Below, in pieces: positions 1-7,138 of a stretch of DNA of 27,958 bases. Source of the stretch: RGIG3009 sp964390295 (GTDB lineage Bacteria > Bacillota > Clostridia > Oscillospirales > Acutalibacteraceae); the NCBI GenBank assembly GCA_964390295.1, contig CAYMHR010000016.1, positions 1 to 27,958 of the forward strand, given 5' to 3'. The position numbers and the translations under genes were made by a program. Numbering within the stretch: position 1 is the first letter of the stretch; every line of letters starts with the position of its first letter. The notes under the pieces were generated by a model that ran no database searches, was not told where the DNA came from, and saw only the letters and a list, made by a program, of their open reading frames with translations.

Positions 1-250
1 GCTCCTACGAGCGCGGCTCAAATGAAAATCAAAACAAAATGATACGCCGCCACTATCCGAAAGGCGTTAGCCTTGAAAAAGTAACGCCCGCCGCCACCCG
101 CAAGCTTGAAAAATGGATTAACAATTATCCGAGAGGGATTTTTGATTATTATACCGCTGCCGACATATACGAGGCTTGCGTTAATAGCCTTTTGTCTGCC
201 TAAATTAAATTTTTTTGCACTTTTTCGCATTTACCCCTTGACTTTTCATA
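1..250 (+). mobile_element. 3' end of an IS30-family insertion sequence
   Basis: The window opens inside an IS30-type transposase frame that ends at 203. It is followed by a T-rich, low-GC stretch (204-250) unlike the GC-rich DNA to its right. IS30 elements carry terminal inverted repeats of about 25-40 bp just after the transposase stop, so the right repeat probably lies within 212-248. The left end is outside the window, so the repeat and target duplication cannot be confirmed. The element abuts the 3' end of the isomerase gene, whose stop is at 257-259. Confidence 0.6.
3..203 (+). CDS. IS30-family transposase, C-terminal part (cut by window edge)
   Basis: The last 66 codons of a DDE transposase are read in frame 3 from the left edge to the TAA at 201-203. 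The hallmark is SYERGSNENQNKMIRRHYPKG, the conserved C-terminal block of IS30 transposases. The Glu of ERGSNEN (codon 9-11) is expected to be the third catalytic acidic residue. IS30 enzymes cut and rejoin the element ends during copy-out transposition. The upstream part is missing because the window starts here, so integrity cannot be judged. There is no start codon to choose. Confidence 0.85.
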   Translation, partial: SYERGSNENQNKMIRRHYPKGVSLEKVTPAATRKLEKWINNYPRGIFDYYTAADIYEACVNSLLSA

Positions 251-256
251 ATTTTT

Positions 257-1087
257 TCAAATCTCGCCGGCGCGCAAGCGATGCAAATTATCGGCTAACT
301 GTTCCGGAGTGACCGGGTCCCGCTGATAGGGCTTTTGTGCGATCTCGTACAGAAGCGGCCCGTGATAATCGGCGGCAGATAAAATATGCAACAACTGCTT
401 CCAGTTGTTGACACCGTCACCCGGCAGACGATGACGCTCGTCGACGTTGTCGTAATCGGAGATGTGCACGGTAGCAATCGATAGGCCACTGTCGATCAGC
501 GCTGTTAAAAAGTCGGCGTTATCCTCCTGCAGAGAATGGTTGAAATCAAAGCATACCTGTGCGCCGGTACCCTGCAATAGTGCGATCATTTCCGCCGATC
601 GGTTGCACAGGCAGGTACGCGGCAGGTTTTCCACCGCCAAGGTAAGCCCCAACTCACGGCACAGTGTATTTAACGATACGATGGCTTTCCGGCTTAATTC
701 CAGTCGGCGCGGACGATCGGCATCCGCGATCGGTTCGGAGGATGGGTGCAAGACAATCACACGGACGCCGGCTTCGGCACCGGCGCGGATCATTTTGCGG
801 TTGATCTCCATAATTTCTTCACGATCTTGCTCGTTTTCCGAGGAAACGTCCCATTTTTCACTGAACGGAAGATGTACCGACCACAGACCGACGCCTTCTT
901 CAGCGGCCAGCCGTTTTACCTCGGCGGCGCGTTGAGAATCGTGCAAGGCGCTGAGGAATACCGCTTCGGTGGGTGACAGCTCCACCACGTCGATTCCTAC
1001 CCGGTGAATGGTACGCAGGGTCTCCCGATCCAACCGGTTAAACGTACAAAACGAACTGCCTAACGGGGCAACTGAAAGATTGACCAT
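257..1087 (-). CDS. Sugar phosphate isomerase/epimerase (xylose isomerase-like TIM barrel)
   Basis: A 276-residue protein of the AP-endonuclease-2/xylose-isomerase-like TIM-barrel superfamily. Visible barrel motifs are GLWSVHLPF (strand 2), VIVLHPSSE, LAVENLPR (with a likely metal-binding Glu), VCFDFNHS, VHISDYD and, near the end, LLYEIAQ with the last metal-ligand Glu. Members bind a divalent metal and isomerise or epimerise sugars, sugar phosphates or inositols; the substrate cannot be read from sequence. The ATG at 1085-1087 follows an AAGGAGGC site with 6-7 nt spacing. A good promoter lies between this gene and the upstream Rnf operon, so it is probably a separate unit. The IS30 end begins just beyond its stop, and no terminator hairpin is visible there. 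Confidence 0.85.
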   Translation of the reverse strand: MVNLSVAPLGSSFCTFNRLDRETLRTIHRVGIDVVELSPTEAVFLSALHDSQRAAEVKRLAAEEGVGLWSVHLPFSEKWDVSSENEQDREEIMEINRKMIRAGAEAGVRVIVLHPSSEPIADADRPRRLELSRKAIVSLNTLCRELGLTLAVENLPRTCLCNRSAEMIALLQGTGAQVCFDFNHSLQEDNADFLTALIDSGLSIATVHISDYDNVDERHRLPGDGVNNWKQLLHILSAADYHGPLLYEIAQKPYQRDPVTPEQLADNLHRLRAGEI

Positions 1088-1117
1088 ATGGATGCCTCCT
1101 TAACATTACATAGGGAT

Positions 1118-1146
1118 AGTATAGCAAAGGCAAACGGAAAAGTCAA
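1118..1146 (-). promoter_or_regulatory. Sigma-A promoter for the sugar isomerase gene
   Basis: On the minus strand, TTGACT (1146-1141) and TATACT (1123-1118) are separated by exactly 17 nt, about 30 nt upstream of the start codon. The -35 box overlaps the TGA stop of the preceding E-A fusion gene, so a new transcription unit starts at the end of the Rnf operon. Confidence 0.7.
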
Positions 1147-2042
1147 TAGACCGGCGGCAAGGCGGTGCCGATACAGCGGATGACGGTGGCGATCATCAGG
1201 GCAATGGGGACGTCGGGTTGACGGGTGAACGGGAGAGAAAAGCGAACATACTCATGCAAACGGCTGAGCCAGGCGATACACAGCGGTACACCGAATCCGA
1301 TGAGAATCACGGGCCACCACAGGACGGCGTTTCTTGCTGCCAGGACGATGGCCGGGCACAAAAACAGCCAGTCGTCAACAGCAAATTTTTTCGGCAACAG
1401 GCCGACAAGTAACGCGCAGACGGCGGTAACGCCTCCCAAGCAATAGTACGTTGGCAGGGAGGCGGTGATGATGCCCAGCATGGCTCCGACAGCCGAAATA
1501 ACACCCAGAATGGGGAGTGCGACCGTGGGAAGCTTTTGACTGAACAAAGGGGGTCTCAACCGAAAACCACACAGCACCAGTGCTGCGAGCGGCAGACCTC
1601 CTACCGCTTCTTCAAAGGCAGTGGACAGCGGAGACGGACAGAGCGTGACTCCTAAAAGTGCTCCGGTAGACAGCCATTCGCGCAGGCCGCCGATGAGTAA
1701 TGCGGCAGGAATCCAACGCCAATCGAAAGGGGGCGGCTTTGTTGCGGCAAGACCACAGGCGGTAAGCAGCAACAGAGTCAGCGGCGCATCCGGCTCGCAC
1801 GATACCGCCGGAAACAGAATGTTGAACACAAGACATAGTGCCGTTCCGGCATGGAAAGAAAACACAACGGCGACGGCGGAGCCGACGGGGAGAGCTGTGC
1901 GGCGCAAAAGCACGCAAAAGCCGCTGGTAAGCAACAAAAGCATTGACGTCAATGCCAGCCGCAACAGGCTCTGTTGCAGTGACGTGCTATCGGCAACCAA
2001 CAGCAGGAGCAGGATTCCCCCGGCGTAGGGAGTAACGGACAT
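1143..2042 (-). CDS. Fused, shortened RnfE-RnfA-like membrane protein
   Basis: A 299-residue, highly hydrophobic protein occupying the rnfE-rnfA position of the operon. The N-terminal half resembles RnfE: DSTSLQQSLLRLALT matches the segment after the GLCP motif, and LREWLSTGALLG (120-131) matches the RnfE 'REILGSGSLFG' motif. The C-terminal half resembles RnfA: FGVPLCIAWLSRLHEYV, then QPDVPIALMIATVIRCIG (275-292), matches the end of RnfA. Together RnfE and RnfA normally total about 390 residues, so this is a compacted fusion. Of the four cysteines that hold the intramembrane Fe-S centre in Rnf/NQR, only C96 (TACGL, second RnfE position) seems retained. The ATG at 2042 is chosen over the TTG at 2048 because AGGAGG sits 8 nt before it. 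The fusion interpretation is an eye alignment. Confidence 0.68.
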   Translation of the reverse strand: MSVTPYAGGILLLLLVADSTSLQQSLLRLALTSMLLLLTSGFCVLLRRTALPVGSAVAVVFSFHAGTALCLVFNILFPAVSCEPDAPLTLLLLTACGLAATKPPPFDWRWIPAALLIGGLREWLSTGALLGVTLCPSPLSTAFEEAVGGLPLAALVLCGFRLRPPLFSQKLPTVALPILGVISAVGAMLGIITASLPTYYCLGGVTAVCALLVGLLPKKFAVDDWLFLCPAIVLAARNAVLWWPVILIGFGVPLCIAWLSRLHEYVRFSLPFTRQPDVPIALMIATVIRCIGTALPPVY

Positions 2043-2056
2043 GGCCAAGTCCTCCT

Positions 2057-2974
2057 TTACGTCAGCGATGCTATGAAATTGGCGGCTTCATTTACGGCGC
2101 GAATCACCGCTTGTGATGAGATGGTCGCACCGCTGATGCCGTCGATCGCACTGCCCTCGGTGCTTTTGGCCATGTTCAGCGCTTCTGTAGCAAGGCGAAC
2201 GAACGGAGAAACGGAGATGGTAGCGCCGGTATGGGCATCGGCTTTTCCGGTGCTGGAATTGTAGGAAATTCGTGTCGGGTCTTGAAGGGACAACAATGCA
2301 TTTTCCATGATCTCGGCTTGTTGATGCCAGGGAAGTCCGGTGTCGCTCATAGTGTATCTTCCGGCCTTGGAAAGTGCTTTTTTGGTCGATTGGCCGTTCT
2401 TTTGCTCAGCGTCCCAGTCGACCTTGGTGATTTTTCCGTCGGAAACCGTCAACGTGACGACGTCGCGAAAACCGGCGTAATCGTACGCGTCGTCTGCGGC
2501 ACGATAGGTTCCGTTTCGCAAAGCGGTTCTCCGCGTGCTTCCCGCCAAATAAAACGGGGAGCGCTGTGACGCAAACTGATCGGTAAAAGCGGCTTCTTCA
2601 ACGCGCGCGCCGTAGCCTTCGGTTTCGTGGTGTTCACCGATACGGAGCTTTTGAACGGTCTGTCCGTCGGCGGCAACCGTGACGTGAATTTCAATACTTC
2701 CACCAAAGCCTTGTACCGAGGTGGTAACGGCGTAGCCCAGCACCCGTTGATCCGTGTCTAGCGCTTTCCACGCCTCGACGACGGTGGAATTTTCGTGAAC
2801 GTTCAGTTCCTCCAACTGCGCGGCATCGGCCAGCTCCGCAAATAGCCGACGAACCTGGTCGTCGCTTTGATCGGCAAGCCGCTTCTCCGTGAGTCGGTCG
2901 CCACCCCATAACAGACCCAGCGATACGGTGGCGGTGATTGCCCACGACAGGCACGTTTTGCACCAAGTATTCAA
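2057..2974 (-). CDS. rnfG: RnfG-like subunit with a second, inserted FMN-binding domain
   Basis: A 305-residue electron-transport subunit anchored by an N-terminal membrane helix (about 8-24), with an extracytoplasmic body. The RnfG core is visible as GFGGSIEIHV (89-98), IGEHHETEGYGARV (112-125), FTDQF (130-134) and the C-terminal flavinylation motif DGISGATISS (278-287), where Thr carries covalent FMN in RnfG. Between FTDQF and SGAT lies a foreign block (about 151-270) beginning NGTYRA, continuing VTLTVSDGKITKVDWD, and ending with its own motif DAHTGATIS (246-254). This is the layout of the FMN-binding domain of PplA-type lipoproteins. The TTG at 2974 overlaps the rnfD TGA and follows AAGGGAG; the in-frame extension to 3094 lies inside rnfD and is rejected. 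Flavinylation would need an ApbE-type transferase, not seen here. Confidence 0.85.
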   Translation of the reverse strand: MNTWCKTCLSWAITATVSLGLLWGGDRLTEKRLADQSDDQVRRLFAELADAAQLEELNVHENSTVVEAWKALDTDQRVLGYAVTTSVQGFGGSIEIHVTVAADGQTVQKLRIGEHHETEGYGARVEEAAFTDQFASQRSPFYLAGSTRRTALRNGTYRAADDAYDYAGFRDVVTLTVSDGKITKVDWDAEQKNGQSTKKALSKAGRYTMSDTGLPWHQQAEIMENALLSLQDPTRISYNSSTGKADAHTGATISVSPFVRLATEALNMAKSTEGSAIDGISGATISSQAVIRAVNEAANFIASLT

Positions 2975-3870
2975 GCAGAGCGCTCCCTTCGTTTCATCCC
3001 GTATGCTCGCGGACGGGTCAAGTGATCCAATGACGGCGTAATCAGATTTAAGGTGAGGACGGCAAAGCATACTCCCTCCGGATACCGTCCCCACAGACGA
3101 AACGCTGCGGTGAGTGCACCGGCACCGACAGCAAACAGCGCTTCGCCAAGCGGCGTGACGGGGCTGCCGGTATAGTCGGTAAAGACGTACACGCTGCCAA
3201 ACAGCAAGCCGCCGGACAGCAGTTGCGGTAGCAGAGGATCACCGTGCATGACGATGATTGCCGAAAAGGCGGCCAGAGACAGCAGGGGAATCCGTGGGGA
3301 AATCACCTTGCGCGCGATTAGGTATGTGCCGCCAAGCAGAATAAGCAGTCCGGAAGTTTCACCAATCGCACCGCTTGTTTTTCCGAAAAAAAGAAGATAC
3401 GGCGAAAGCGTTTGCTCCGTCAGCGGTGTGGCGGTGCTGACGGCATCCGGCGACGCATACTGGGAAAGTTGAGCGGGAAATATCGTTATCAGCAGGGCAC
3501 GCGCCGCCATAGCGGGGTTGAAAAGGTTGGCACCCATGCCGCCGAAGCAGTCACGGAATACCGCGATAGCGACGACGCAGGCAAGTGCTAACAGCCAAAG
3601 AGGAATGCCGGGAGGGCAGGATAATGCCAGAATGGTGCCGGTAACAAGCGCACTGTTGTTGAAATCGGTGTGGAAGCCGTGCAGGCGAGCCGATAGGCGA
3701 TCGGCAACAAAAGCACTGCTCAAAGCGGTTAACAGCATCCAAACGGCGTGCCACCCGAAAAACCAAACGGCCGCCAATGAGGGCGGCGTGAGGGCGATAC
3801 ACACGTCGAGCAGGAGCGTCTTTGTGCATCGGGAAGCGTGCAAATACGGCGGAGCGTGATGCTGCTTCAA
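2971..3870 (-). CDS. rnfD: RnfD-like membrane subunit (cluster 1, canonical type)
   Basis: A 299-residue polytopic membrane subunit of the RnfD/NqrB family. FGGMGANLFNPAMAARA (109-125) is the family signature. PDAVSTATPL (141-150) contains the flavin-attachment site, with T148 as the expected FMN-linked Thr. SGAIGETSGLLILLGG and GRYPEGVCFAVLTLNLITPSLD are typical C-terminal RnfD segments. In Rnf this subunit carries covalent FMN on the extracytoplasmic side and is part of the ion-translocating core. The TTG at 3870 overlaps the rnfC TGA (3867-3869) and is preceded by AAGGAGGG with 8 nt spacing; the open frame upstream to 4086 only shadows rnfC. It overlaps rnfG by 4 nt, so translation is probably coupled. 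Confidence 0.9.
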   Translation of the reverse strand: MKQHHAPPYLHASRCTKTLLLDVCIALTPPSLAAVWFFGWHAVWMLLTALSSAFVADRLSARLHGFHTDFNNSALVTGTILALSCPPGIPLWLLALACVVAIAVFRDCFGGMGANLFNPAMAARALLITIFPAQLSQYASPDAVSTATPLTEQTLSPYLLFFGKTSGAIGETSGLLILLGGTYLIARKVISPRIPLLSLAAFSAIIVMHGDPLLPQLLSGGLLFGSVYVFTDYTGSPVTPLGEALFAVGAGALTAAFRLWGRYPEGVCFAVLTLNLITPSLDHLTRPRAYGMKRRERSA

Positions 3871-5159
3871 GCACCGTCCCTCCTTTCCGAATGACGACAG
3901 GCGGTCACGCGTGCGGCGAGCGGGCGTTTTGCCGGGCAGACGTAGGAGCAACAGCCACAGGAAATGCAGGCGTTGGCATGTAGCCGGTCGTATAGGTCGT
4001 TTTCTCGGCGGGCGTAGGCGCGATCGATGAGATAGGGGGTCAATCCGGAGGGACACACCCGTACACAGGCACCGCACCGAATACACGGCGATTCCGAAAC
4101 GTTATCGTTGGGTAGTATCAGCACGCCGCCACACGTTTTTGGCAGACCGTTCGCGGCGGTGTCGGTCAGACGTTGTCCGGTCATGGCACCGCCGACGATC
4201 CATTGTGCACGGCGACCGGTGACGAGCGGTTCGACGGTAGCCATCAGCTCTTGCAACGGAGTGCCGATCGGTGCGAACAGATTGCGCGGGGTGCGAACCA
4301 TGCCGGAAACGGTAACGGCGCGGTGCGTTAAGGGAAGACCGCGTGCTGCATCGGCCATGGCGGAGGCAGTGCCGACGTTAGAGACGAGGATGCCCCAGTC
4401 CGCCGGATAAATGCCTTGCGGTAGCTCCACTCCCAGCACGGCGCGAATGAGTTGCTTTTCGCTTCCCTGCGGATAGCGTTGCGGCAGACGGCGTACCTGC
4501 CATAGGGTATTGGCGGCGATCCGACGAAGCCCCTCGAACACGATCCCAGACTCCACACACAAAACGACGTGATCGTCGGCAACACCGCCGGCACGGCACA
4601 AATACGCAATGCCGTCACGTACCGTTTCCGCCTGATCGATCACCAAGCGACCGTCGCCGGCAAGAAAAGGCTCACATTCGCAGGCGTTGATCAGAAGGTG
4701 GTGGGCGGTGTGGCTTTTGTATTTGCGAAACGTGGGAAATCCGGCACCGCCCAGCCCTACCAAACCGGCATCGTACATACGTTGTACGATCGCCGCGGCA
4801 TCGGAATCCTCCGGCAAGCGTGGCAAAAGCGAATCCGGAAGTGTTTGACCGTCGCCGACGACCGATAACGCGGTGACGGTGGCCTCATCATCGGTTCGTA
4901 CACCGTCCGTTTCATAGCATACCTCGCCGGACAGTCCGCTGTGGAGTGGCGGTACGTTTTTTGCCGGATCGACGGCAACAAGCTCGCCTACACGGACGTG
5001 CGACCGATCTGCGACGACGGGGTGCAAAACCGAGTTGCCCACTTTCAGGGATAAGCGGAGCTTTTTCGGGGTGAATACGCACAGGGGGATTTGCAATGCC
5101 GTGTTCTTGGCAACGTGTAGGGCTTGGGGAAAATACAGCCCACCGCGAAACGCTTTCAT
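3867..5159 (-). CDS. rnfC: RnfC-like NADH/FMN and Fe-S subunit (cluster 1, canonical type)
   Basis: A 430-residue peripheral subunit, first gene of the operon. It starts MKAFRGG, like other RnfC proteins. The FMN/NADH-binding loop GLGGAGFPT (135-143) and NACECEPFLAGDGRL (158-172) are intact, as is YPQGSEKQLI (229-238). Two 4Fe-4S motifs near the C-terminus are complete: C359, C362, C365, C369 and C398, C401, C404, C408. Known RnfC passes electrons between NAD(H) and the rest of the complex. The ATG at 5159 is preferred over the GTG at 5168 because GGAGG precedes it by 8 nt, whereas it overlaps the GTG. The next gene, rnfD, starts within the rnfC stop codon. Confidence 0.93.
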   Translation of the reverse strand: MKAFRGGLYFPQALHVAKNTALQIPLCVFTPKKLRLSLKVGNSVLHPVVADRSHVRVGELVAVDPAKNVPPLHSGLSGEVCYETDGVRTDDEATVTALSVVGDGQTLPDSLLPRLPEDSDAAAIVQRMYDAGLVGLGGAGFPTFRKYKSHTAHHLLINACECEPFLAGDGRLVIDQAETVRDGIAYLCRAGGVADDHVVLCVESGIVFEGLRRIAANTLWQVRRLPQRYPQGSEKQLIRAVLGVELPQGIYPADWGILVSNVGTASAMADAARGLPLTHRAVTVSGMVRTPRNLFAPIGTPLQELMATVEPLVTGRRAQWIVGGAMTGQRLTDTAANGLPKTCGGVLILPNDNVSESPCIRCGACVRVCPSGLTPYLIDRAYARRENDLYDRLHANACISCGCCSYVCPAKRPLAARVTACRHSERRDGA

Positions 5160-5189
5160 CCGCTTCACCTCCGTGTTAGTCGTAGATGC

Positions 5190-5240
5190 TCTGACATAGT
5201 TTGCCTGATTTTGGGTATAAATATACTTGTCAAGCCAAAA
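5190..5240. promoter_or_regulatory. Divergent promoter region between rnfC and the PH-domain pair
   Basis: The 101-nt spacer between two divergent operons is AT-richer than its surroundings. On the plus strand a TATACT-like -10 is at 5222-5227, with a weak -35 (TTGCCT, 5201-5206, 15 nt spacing). On the minus strand a perfect TTGACA is at 5233-5228, but the hexamer at the right distance is a poor -10. Both assignments are tentative. Confidence 0.35.
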
Positions 5241-5260
5241 TACGGATGGGGTGAGGATCG

Positions 5261-5698
5261 GTGACTTTTCATGCAGGGCGCGGAGCGGTTTGGGTGTTGC
5301 GCGGAACGTTGGTTGTGGCAGATGTCATCTTGACCGTGACGATCGTTGTACTTTCCCGTTGGCTACCGTTTTGGATACGATGGTGTTGCCCGATACCAAC
5401 CCTTGTGTTATTGCCGTTGTTTTTTCTGTACGTTCCAAAGCTGGTACATTCTCTGTACGGCCGTGTGGATCGGAGCGCCGTAAACGTTTCCTATGGCTTA
5501 CTGTGGCAACGTGAAATTTACGCTCCACTCGAAGCGCTGAGAACGTATGAAATATGGATGCCGCCTCTCCACCGTGCTTTTCGGTGTCGAACGGTGGTTT
5601 TACGCTTTGCCGGCGGTTCAGCGTGGTTGCCGTTGTTGGATCGCACTGACGTTGAGCGATTGACAACCTATTTCGAAGTTGATGAGGAGCGCACGTAA
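5261..5698 (+). CDS. Bacterial PH-domain membrane protein, YdbS-like
   Basis: A 145-residue protein with two N-terminal membrane helices (about 13-34 and 42-60), followed by a bPH2 (DUF304-type) domain that begins VSYGLLWQREIYAPLEALRTYEI and continues through VVLRFAGGSAWLPLLDRTDVERL. The GTG at 5261 follows a GGGGTGAGG stretch. It overlaps the next gene by one base (TAATG at 5696-5700). Size, order and domain type match the B. subtilis YdbS-YdbT pair, membrane PH-domain proteins linked there to antimicrobial peptide resistance. No enzymatic motif is visible, and function here is unproven. Confidence 0.75.
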   Translation: MTFHAGRGAVWVLRGTLVVADVILTVTIVVLSRWLPFWIRWCCPIPTLVLLPLFFLYVPKLVHSLYGRVDRSAVNVSYGLLWQREIYAPLEALRTYEIWMPPLHRAFRCRTVVLRFAGGSAWLPLLDRTDVERLTTYFEVDEERT

Positions 5699-7071
5699 TG
5701 GAGCAACGTCCGTATTTTGCCTATGCCGTTTACGATTTGAGACGATGGCGCTTTTTGCTTTTTGTTCCGCTTATCCGTATGGCGGCCGCCGTATTGCACG
5801 GCGAACTGCCGACGGTGCACCGATACGGGCCTGTCGTAGGGGCGGCACTGGTGGGATACGTATGGCTTAAATGGCGTAGCTGTCGGTATCGCCTGTCAGC
5901 TCTTGAAAATCACCGATCCCACGTTTTGGAAATACGACAGGGGATTTGCACGCAGAAAACGTTGCGCGTTTCTGCCGAGGATGCCGCTTCGGTAGAAATC
6001 GAGCGAACGCCGTTACTGTGGCTGTTACGGGGGCGGCGTATTTTGATCAGCACGGCAGGATTGCGGCGTCGTGCCGATGCGTTGCTGTATCTTTCGTCCG
6101 CGCAGGCACGGCATCTGTTCAGCTTGAAGCACCATCAGTACGATTATCGTGCCGTACGTTGGCCGATTTTGGTGATGGCGCTGACCGGCTCCAATGCGGC
6201 GGTGGGGTTGCTAACGATATCGCCGGTTTTACGGCATAGTGGCAAGCTGTTGGGAAACTCGGTAACGCAGGAGGTGGTGGGGAAAATCAACCGTTTGGCA
6301 GAGCTCGGTCTGTCGCCGCTTCTTCCAACGATCGGCAACGTGCTGCTTGCTGGATGGCTGGTTTCCGCCGTGCGAAATTTTTTGCGTTACGAAGGGTTTC
6401 GTGCGTATCGGGACGAGCATGTATTGCATTTGTCCTCCGGTTTGCTTACTCACCGTGACATCTTGATCGACCAAGATAAAATCACGGCACTGGAGTTGCG
6501 CCAAACGCTGACCATGCGCTTGTGGTCCTTGCAAACGGCGATCGTTACGGCGGCGGGCTATGGGCGAAGCGTTGGAACGCGTCCCGTACTGATTCCGGCG
6601 GCGCGGCCGCGGGATTTATCCGACTGCTTAGATCGCTTGTTGCCGGGATTCCCGATCAACGATCAACCGGCGTCACCGTCGCGCCGTTCCTGCAAACGGT
6701 ATATAGCACCACCGTTGCTGTTGTTGCTGGTCGGCAGTTGGCTTTGGTTCTTCGGTGGCTGGTGGTATGGATTATCGGCGCTGTGGATGCTGTTTAGTCT
6801 ATGGTGGCTGGTCATTCGCGGTGTCGGCTTTTGTTGTGCCGGATTCGGCTATGATGCATCGGCGGTGCTTTTGTGCTATCCGCGTGGACTCGCGGTGTAC
6901 CGCGTTTATTTGCCGCGTTCATCCGTTGACTGCGTGATTGTTACGCGTTCGCGTAATCAGCGGCGAAACGGCCTTTGCACCGTAACGGTGCGTTGCTTTG
7001 GCGAAAAGAAACGCACACACCGCGTTTGGGGCTTACCCTACGAAACGGTGAAAGAGATGTTGCAATCGTGA
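5698..7071 (+). CDS. Large bacterial PH-domain membrane protein, YdbT-like
   Basis: A 457-residue membrane protein with several hydrophobic hairpins (about residues 18-33, 40-56, 155-178, 205-225 and 335-375) alternating with soluble bPH2-type segments. One such segment is RQGICTQKTLRVSAEDAASVEIERTP; another is HLSSGLLTHRDILIDQDKITALELRQT. The latter, with its 'G...h..i.i...ki..i...q' pattern, is diagnostic of the YdbT/DUF304 family. It is slightly shorter than B. subtilis YdbT (about 490). The start overlaps the stop of the YdbS-like gene, implying a coupled two-gene operon, and a hairpin just downstream ends the unit. Confidence 0.78.
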   Translation: MEQRPYFAYAVYDLRRWRFLLFVPLIRMAAAVLHGELPTVHRYGPVVGAALVGYVWLKWRSCRYRLSALENHRSHVLEIRQGICTQKTLRVSAEDAASVEIERTPLLWLLRGRRILISTAGLRRRADALLYLSSAQARHLFSLKHHQYDYRAVRWPILVMALTGSNAAVGLLTISPVLRHSGKLLGNSVTQEVVGKINRLAELGLSPLLPTIGNVLLAGWLVSAVRNFLRYEGFRAYRDEHVLHLSSGLLTHRDILIDQDKITALELRQTLTMRLWSLQTAIVTAAGYGRSVGTRPVLIPAARPRDLSDCLDRLLPGFPINDQPASPSRRSCKRYIAPPLLLLLVGSWLWFFGGWWYGLSALWMLFSLWWLVIRGVGFCCAGFGYDASAVLLCYPRGLAVYRVYLPRSSVDCVIVTRSRNQRRNGLCTVTVRCFGEKKRTHRVWGLPYETVKEMLQS

Positions 7072-7090
7072 GAGCGTTTGTTCACAATGC

Positions 7091-7126
7091 AAAAACAGGT
7101 CTGTCTCATGCGAGACAGACCTGTTT
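7091..7126. terminator. Bidirectional intrinsic terminator
   Basis: A perfect 15-bp inverted repeat (7093-7107 with 7112-7126) with an ATGC loop sits between two convergent genes. On the minus strand it is followed by a run of five Ts (7095-7091), so it best serves the Gld-like operon. The plus-strand copy ends in only three Ts but probably also serves the PH-domain pair. Confidence 0.85.
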
Positions 7127-7138
7127 AGAGGCTGGTGC

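Noticed and set aside
2975..3094. N-terminal extension of RnfG to the start at 3094
   Set aside because: It lies wholly within rnfD, has no membrane signal and no ribosome site; the TTG at 2974 gives a normal RnfG start.
3871..4086. N-terminal extension of cluster 1 RnfD to 4086
   Set aside because: It overlaps the Fe-S coding part of rnfC; the TTG at 3870 has a strong ribosome site and gives a normal RnfD length.
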